Origin: JACRCT01 sp049841135
Lineage (GTDB): Bacteria; Myxococcota; Myxococcia; Myxococcales; UBA5297
Assembly: GCA_049841135.1 (NCBI GenBank)
Contig: JASGHK010000004.1
Location: 1,302,001 to 1,366,000 of the forward strand
DNA length: 64,000 bases
Direction of reading: 5' to 3'
The notes under the pieces are model-generated. The model had not been told where the DNA came from and did not search any database. It saw nothing but the letters and a program-made list of their open reading frames with translations. Position numbers and translations under genes: made by a program. Below are positions 59,025 through 64,000 of the stretch, in pieces. Each line of letters opens with the position of its first letter. The stretch's first letter is position 1.

Positions 59025-60883
59025 GCGCGCTCGCCGCCCTCACCCTCGCGGTGCTGTCCGCGGCGCCGTCCGGGCCGTTGCCCTCCTCCTTCGCGCTGGT
59101 GGTGACCAACAACCGCAGCCTCGACTCGGGCCGAGCCGACCTGCACTACGCCGACGACGACGGCGCCAAGTGGGCCCAGCTCTTCGCCGACCTGCACGGG
59201 GCGGAGCAGGTCCTGCTGCTGACCGACTTCGACCCGGAGAGCGCGATGCTCTTCCCCGACTGGGCGGCGCGGGCCCGCCCGCCGACGTCGGCCGAGCTGG
59301 AGGCGGCCGTCGATGCGCTGGCGCGGCGCCTGGCGGCCCTGAAGGAGGCGCAGCGACCGAGCGAGGTGACGCTGGTCTTCGCCGGCCACGGCGACGTGGA
59401 GAAGGGCCAGGGCTTCGTGGAGCTCGCCGACCGCCGGCTGACCGCCCGCGACCTGGACGAGAAGGTCCTCTCGCGCCTCGACGCCGACCGCGTCCACCTC
59501 GTGCTCGACAGCTGCAACTCGTACTTCATGCTCAACCCGCGCAAGCCCGGGGGGCGCCGCTGGGTGGCGACGCCCCAGCACTCGCTGAGCCTGCTCGAGA
59601 AGCACCCGAACCTGGGCGTGCTCGTCTCCACCAGCGCCGAGGCCGTCACCTACGAGTGGAGCGAGATCCAGTCCGGGGTCTTCAGCCACGAGCTGCGCTC
59701 CGGGATGCGCGGCGCCGCCGACGCCGACGGCGACGGAAGGATCACCTACGCCGAACTGGAGGCCTTCATCGCCGTGGCCAACCGGCCGCTCCCCAACGAC
59801 CTGTACCGGCCCAAGGTCTTCGCCAGCGGGCCCGGGCGCGACGGCGCCCAGGCGATGGTCACGCTGCCCGAGCCGGCGGGCCTGCTCACCGTCTCGGCCG
59901 AGGAGGCGCGGCGCCTCACCGTGCGCGATCGCCTGGGGGTCCGCGTGCTCGACCTGCACGCGGAGGCCAGGAGCGCGGTGCGCCTGCTCCTGCCGAAGGG
60001 CCACGGTCCGCTCGAGGTGTGGGAGCGGCGCCGCGAGGAGGGCTCCGACCGGCCCGTCGTCCGGGTGCGGGCAGTCGACGAGAGCGCGACCCTGCTCGAT
60101 GCCGTCGCGACCGCGCCGCCGCGCACCGCCGCCCGCGGGGAGTCGGAGCTGTTCCTGCACCTGTTCGAGCTGCCCTTCGGCGAGAGCGCGCTCGCCGGCT
60201 ACGCAGCGCTGCCCGCGGCCGAGAAGGAGACGGTGTTCGGCGTGAGCCGGCGCCAGGCCGAGCAGCTGGGCATCCACCTGCGCGAGTGGGCGGCCGCCTC
60301 CCGCGACCAGCGCGTCACCGCGGCCGTCATCTCCGGGGTCGGAGCGGCGGCGGTCGGCGTCTTCGCCGGCGCCAGCGCCGCTCAGGGCGACTCGGCGCAG
60401 GACGTCGCCCTGCCCGTGGCGAGCGCGGCCGGCTTCGCCGCGGTGGGCGTCATCGTGCTCGCCCTCCCCTCCAGCGCGGAGGCGCTCTCGCAGGAGTACG
60501 CGTCGATGGACCTGTCCACCGAGCGCCTGCGCGCCCAGGCGGTGCTGAAGATGGAGGCAGAGATGGAGAGCGAGGCGCGGCTGGCCTCCCGGCTGCGAAT
60601 CGTCCTGGGCGCGGTGCTGTTCGCCGCCTCCGGGGTCGAGGTCGGTCGCGGCGTCTGGGGCTGGGCCAACCAGGGAAAGCCGGGGGCCGCCGACCTCTCT
60701 CGCATCGGGCTCGGCGTCGCCTACGCCGCGGCCGGGATCTACGGCTTCACCGGCTTTCGGTTCCCCATCGAGAACGCCTGGAAGCAGTACTCCGAGAGCC
60801 AGGACCAGGGCCCGCTGGCGCCGAACCTCTCCCTCGGAGTCGCTCCGACCGGCCTCACCGTGGCGATGAGCGGGCACTTCTAG
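59021..60883 (+). CDS. Exported caspase-like protease with EF-hand and C-terminal membrane segments (operon 2)
   Basis: 620 residues from a GTG. After a short hydrophobic leader the C14-like domain runs to ~290: SFALVVTNNRSL, catalytic His in VTLVFAGHGDVEKG (~125), catalytic Cys in VHLVLDSCNSYFM (~168), GVLVSTSAEAVTYEW. A calcium-loop-like DADGDGRITYAELEAF follows (~235-250), as expected of Ca-dependent metacaspases. The C-terminal 190 residues have four hydrophobic helices (AVISGVGAAAVGVFAG, VALPVASAAGFAAVGVIVLA, IVLGAVLFAASGVEVG, IGLGVAYAAAGIYGF). A membrane-bound protease, unlike the barrel-tailed operon 1 version. Confidence 0.92.
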   Translation: MSALAALTLAVLSAAPSGPLPSSFALVVTNNRSLDSGRADLHYADDDGAKWAQLFADLHGAEQVLLLTDFDPESAMLFPDWAARARPPTSAELEAAVDALARRLAALKEAQRPSEVTLVFAGHGDVEKGQGFVELADRRLTARDLDEKVLSRLDADRVHLVLDSCNSYFMLNPRKPGGRRWVATPQHSLSLLEKHPNLGVLVSTSAEAVTYEWSEIQSGVFSHELRSGMRGAADADGDGRITYAELEAFIAVANRPLPNDLYRPKVFASGPGRDGAQAMVTLPEPAGLLTVSAEEARRLTVRDRLGVRVLDLHAEARSAVRLLLPKGHGPLEVWERRREEGSDRPVVRVRAVDESATLLDAVATAPPRTAARGESELFLHLFELPFGESALAGYAALPAAEKETVFGVSRRQAEQLGIHLREWAAASRDQRVTAAVISGVGAAAVGVFAGASAAQGDSAQDVALPVASAAGFAAVGVIVLALPSSAEALSQEYASMDLSTERLRAQAVLKMEAEMESEARLASRLRIVLGAVLFAASGVEVGRGVWGWANQGKPGAADLSRIGLGVAYAAAGIYGFTGFRFPIENAWKQYSESQDQGPLAPNLSLGVAPTGLTVAMSGHF

Positions 60884-61142
60884 CGGCAGCACCGCCCAGC
60901 ACGCCAAGGGCTCGAATTTCCTGAAGCCGCCCCCTCCAACCCCTTGGATTCACGGAGGACGCCTTTCGGTCCCGCATCATTGATCTGTCGCCAGACGCCT
61001 GCGCCTCCAACCCGGAGCGCCGGAAGACCCCGTCCGAGCCGCGAAGGTGCGATTCGGTGAGGCCCTCGCGTTGGCCGCTTTCCGGAAGGTATCCTCCTGC
61101 CGCGCGCGCCCCGCGGCGCGCCGCCTCAGGAGCCAGCCCTTC

Positions 61143-64000
61143 ATGTCCCTGCTCTCGCTCGAGCTCTCCAAGAAGCCTTACGACTTCGAGAAGGGCGGCG
61201 CCGACCTGCGCCCGCTCTCCTTGCCGGACACCCTGCGCCTGGAGATGGCGGGGCTGCGCGACTCGGACCTCGAGAGCGCCGTAGTCGACGTGACGGGCGA
61301 GATGGAGCCCGGCCAGTACCAGGTGCCGATCACCAGCGGCGTGCCGGTCCAGCTGGAGATCCGCGAGGGCTGCCGGCTCGCCGCCCACGTCCGCCTGGCG
61401 CACGCCGACGGCCTGGGACCCATCGTCTCGGAGATCAGCGCCACCTTCGGCCCGGCGCTCGAGCTGCACAACATCGTCGCCACGCTCGGCGAGGTGCGCA
61501 CCCTCTTCAAGGACCGCGGCCTCGGCCGGGTGCTGGACAGCGCGGAGCTGGCCAGGTGGGCGACGCGCTGGCTCAGCGAGAACGTCAAGCTCCCCACCGT
61601 CGCGCTGCGCGCCCTCGAGGACCGGCTGGACTCGGTGGTCTGCATCGAGCTCGAGAGCCTGCGCGCCACCCTCTCGCGCAAGCGGAACCAGCCGCCGGAG
61701 CTCGCCTTCCGCTTCGGCGGTCACGTGCGCGTCGCCGGCTCGGTGCGCGTGCCCTTCCAGGGCATCCGCCTGCCCACCTTCATCCTCCCCACGCTCCAGG
61801 CTCGCCTGGAGGACCTGCTCTCGGGCAACCCGCTCGCCTCCGGCGACCTGCTCGACCAGCGCCTGCCGGTCGCGGGCTTCCTGCGCGCGGTCTTGCCCAC
61901 GCTGCGCGCGTTCGAGGCCTCGCTGCGCGCCCACGGCCGCCTCCCCGAGGTCCAGCTGCGCACCGACACCTTCAACCGCAGCCACCTGCAGGCGACGGTC
62001 GGCCTGCCCGGCAAGGCGCGCCTCTTGGCGACGGCGAAGGGCCACGTCGCCGCCGGGCGCCTGACCGTCGACTGCCGCGGCGCGGAGCTGGCGCTGGGCG
62101 ACAACCGCCTGGGCGCCGACGTGCGCCTCGAGGCGACCACGGACGACCTCGTCGAGCTGGCGATGAACCTGCCCTCGCGCGGCCAGAAGCTGGAGGCCGA
62201 GCTGTGGCCGGAGCGCGAGCCGCCCCTGCGCGCCATCCAGGCCTCGGTCACGCTGCACGAGGGCTCGCGGCTGTCGACGGTGGAGACCGCGCTCCAGGTC
62301 GAGCACCCGCTGGCCGCCGGGACGACGGCGATCTCCGGGACGCTCGACGAGCTGGGCGTGAGCGGCAGCCTCGAGCTGGCCATCGACCCTCGCCGGCGCT
62401 CCGTCACCCCGCTCGCCGTCGCGGTGGACTTCTCCGGCCGCCTCGAGGCCAAAGAGGGCGGCCGGCTCGACGTGGGCGCGACGCACCTGTCGGCGGAGTC
62501 GTTCGCGAGCCGCCTGTCGGGCTCGGCGCGGCTCGCCGGCGCGGGGAAGCCCCTGGTGCTCGAGCTCGACTCGCAGACCGACCTGAAGGCCACCGCCGAG
62601 CAGAAGATCTCCCCGGTGCCCGAGCTCTCCATCCCCGAGGGCCAGGTTCGCGTCGGCGTCGACGGCCGCCTGTCGCTGGCCGGCCACGTCACCTTCAGCG
62701 GCCCCGAAGGCCGTCCGGGCCTCGACTTCACCGGCAGCCGCTTCGACCTCTCGCTCGCCCGCTGCGAAGCGAGCATCGACGGGATGCGGCTGTCCTTGCC
62801 CGCGCGCTCGCGCATCGACGCGCGGGTCAACCGCGGCTACCTCAAGTCCACGGGCCTGGGCGAGCTGGAGGTCGGGCTGGGCTGGGACCTCCAAGGCGAG
62901 TCCGCGGTGCTGGCGAACGCCAGCCGGCGCGCCGAGCTCTTCGTCGCCGAGCTGCGCAAGATGCAGGTCTCGGTGGGCGTCAGCCCCGCGGGCCAGCTCA
63001 GCTTCTCGGGCGGGCACCCGGACAGCCTCTATGACGCCGACTACCTCAACGCCCTCGTCGACCCCGTCGCGCACCCCAAGAAGTGGCTCGACATCCTCAC
63101 CGACGACCAGGCGATGGAGCACGTCTTCGAGGCCTTGGGCGTCGTCTCCGCCGACGTCGAGAAGCTCGCCCGCCAGGGCCGGGACGTCTTCCAGCGCGTC
63201 CGCGACGTCCAGGAGAAGGAGGGCCTCCAGGAACCCGGCGACTTCATCCCGCGCGAGCGGATGGCCCGCGCCCTCTCCCTCGCGCTGTCCGGCGACCTGC
63301 ACCTGAAGGACCGCCTCGCCGAGATCATCCGCAAGGTCACCGACGCCGAGGGGCTCGACCGCCACGCCGTCGAGCGGATCGTCGGCGAGCTGTGGCCCGA
63401 TCACGGCTACGCCTTCGAGCTCGACCGGGTCCTGCGCTGGGCCGACCACATGCTCGCCCCGGCCGAGCCCTTGCCTCCGCCGACGGTGGCCGAGCACCAG
63501 ACGCTGGTGGAGCGCCACCCGGCGGCGCTGCAGGGCATCCCCAGCGCCGCGCAGCTCGTCGAGGCCGTCGCCCGGCCCGGCCGGCTGGACCTGGCGCTGT
63601 GCGACCAGCTCGCCCGCCTGGCGCCCTGGCTCACCCGCGAGCAGCTCTCGTGGATCGACCAGGCCTGCGGCGACCGCCTGCCCGACTCGCACCGCACGCG
63701 CCTGTCGTTCGTCCGCGAGGTCAAGCACCGCGTCGACCTCATCGCCAAGGGCTTCGGCGGCATCGGCTACGCGCCGCAGGCCATGGCCATCGCCTTCTTC
63801 CTGGCCGACGTGCTCGACGCCTCCGACGCCTACTTCCGGCCCCTGGGCGCCCGGGCGCTGCAGGGCGGGCCGCTGCCGTGCGACGGCGTGCTGGGCCCCG
63901 AGGACGTCGCGACGCTCCTCGCCGCGGGCACCGCCAACGTCACCCCGTCGCGCACCGCGCAGCTCAACCAGCGCATGCTCTTCGAGTACGTGCTCGCCCG
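61143..64000 (+). CDS. Very large protein of unknown function, truncated by the window end
   Basis: At least 952 residues, ATG with CAGGAG upstream, no stop before the end. No signal peptide. Residues ~60-610 are beta-rich with recurring strand pairs (VRVAGSVRVPFQGIRLP, GRLSLAGHVTFSGPEG, LSGSARLAGAGKPLVLEL), reminiscent of AsmA/TamB-like beta-repeat proteins, though they lack an N-terminal anchor here. From ~640 on the protein is helical (HVFEALGVVSADVEKLARQG, LTREQLSWIDQACGDRLP). I do not recognise a family. A long antisense ORF opposite it is a shadow. Confidence 0.75.
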   Translation, partial: MSLLSLELSKKPYDFEKGGADLRPLSLPDTLRLEMAGLRDSDLESAVVDVTGEMEPGQYQVPITSGVPVQLEIREGCRLAAHVRLAHADGLGPIVSEISATFGPALELHNIVATLGEVRTLFKDRGLGRVLDSAELARWATRWLSENVKLPTVALRALEDRLDSVVCIELESLRATLSRKRNQPPELAFRFGGHVRVAGSVRVPFQGIRLPTFILPTLQARLEDLLSGNPLASGDLLDQRLPVAGFLRAVLPTLRAFEASLRAHGRLPEVQLRTDTFNRSHLQATVGLPGKARLLATAKGHVAAGRLTVDCRGAELALGDNRLGADVRLEATTDDLVELAMNLPSRGQKLEAELWPEREPPLRAIQASVTLHEGSRLSTVETALQVEHPLAAGTTAISGTLDELGVSGSLELAIDPRRRSVTPLAVAVDFSGRLEAKEGGRLDVGATHLSAESFASRLSGSARLAGAGKPLVLELDSQTDLKATAEQKISPVPELSIPEGQVRVGVDGRLSLAGHVTFSGPEGRPGLDFTGSRFDLSLARCEASIDGMRLSLPARSRIDARVNRGYLKSTGLGELEVGLGWDLQGESAVLANASRRAELFVAELRKMQVSVGVSPAGQLSFSGGHPDSLYDADYLNALVDPVAHPKKWLDILTDDQAMEHVFEALGVVSADVEKLARQGRDVFQRVRDVQEKEGLQEPGDFIPRERMARALSLALSGDLHLKDRLAEIIRKVTDAEGLDRHAVERIVGELWPDHGYAFELDRVLRWADHMLAPAEPLPPPTVAEHQTLVERHPAALQGIPSAAQLVEAVARPGRLDLALCDQLARLAPWLTREQLSWIDQACGDRLPDSHRTRLSFVREVKHRVDLIAKGFGGIGYAPQAMAIAFFLADVLDASDAYFRPLGARALQGGPLPCDGVLGPEDVATLLAAGTANVTPSRTAQLNQRMLFEYVLA

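Noticed and set aside
60855..63728. A 957-codon open frame on the minus strand opposite the large protein
   Set aside because: Composition typical of a shadow in high-GC DNA; the plus-strand frame has a ribosome binding site and coherent secondary structure.

Overview
The window is about 70% GC and has the features of a myxobacterium (Myxococcota, former Deltaproteobacteria). It carries MopE-type CNGxDDDCDG repeat proteins with a MYXO-CTERM-like tail, lipoproteins with Asp-Ala-Gly linkers after the signal peptide, a WGR/TIGR02996-type protein, metacaspase-like proteases beside sigma factors, and a hybrid histidine kinase. No phage, IS element or CRISPR array was seen. The species cannot be named from the sequence.

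Layout. 1-5203 (minus): recC-recB, with a 3 x 90 bp in-frame tandem repeat inside recC. 5.5-10.8 kb: small STAS-like and outer-membrane proteins, then a two-gene operon of Tat-exported, D/A/G-linker proteins (carbohydrate-active-like and beta-propeller-like). 10.8-14 kb: MYG1-family protein, an array of three tRNA-like sequences, WGR protein, zinc-ribbon SDR. 14-22 kb: CAP-like lipoprotein, two small membrane proteins, an orphan molybdopterin oxidoreductase, an RluA pseudouridine synthase, a MaoC dehydratase, a DUF4386-like protein. 22-26.5 kb: PQQ-type propeller lipoprotein and the first sigma/anti-sigma/caspase operon. 26.8-33.5 kb: a leaderless protein of unknown function, a hybrid sensor kinase, and a MocR/PdxR-type regulator followed by a LysN-type aminotransferase. 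33.7-40 kb: two MopE-repeat surface proteins (VWA plus sorting tail; FGE-like domain). 40-45 kb: HDOD protein, then HAD, ATP-grasp, PhyH and GT14 genes that look like a glycan-modification group. 45-54 kb: Pro/Ala-repeat exported protein, lipase-like protein, NTF2-like protein, outer-membrane protein, YdcF, polA. 54-64 kb: peptidoglycan-amidase-like protein, two barrel proteins, the second sigma/anti-sigma/caspase operon, and a large unidentified protein running off the end.

Two observations stand out. First, two paralogous operons encode an ECF-type sigma factor, a zinc-finger anti-sigma with a DUF4384-like exported half, and an exported caspase-fold protease, all start-stop overlapped. This looks like a membrane-spanning signalling module. 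Second, about twenty reading-frame breaks, including in recC, polA and a tRNA-like gene, can nearly all be repaired by removing 1-2 bases from a GAGCTC or GATC palindrome (AGCT core in the tRNA). This points to a systematic sequence artefact, not to pseudogenes, so broken genes are annotated here as single genes with the break position given.
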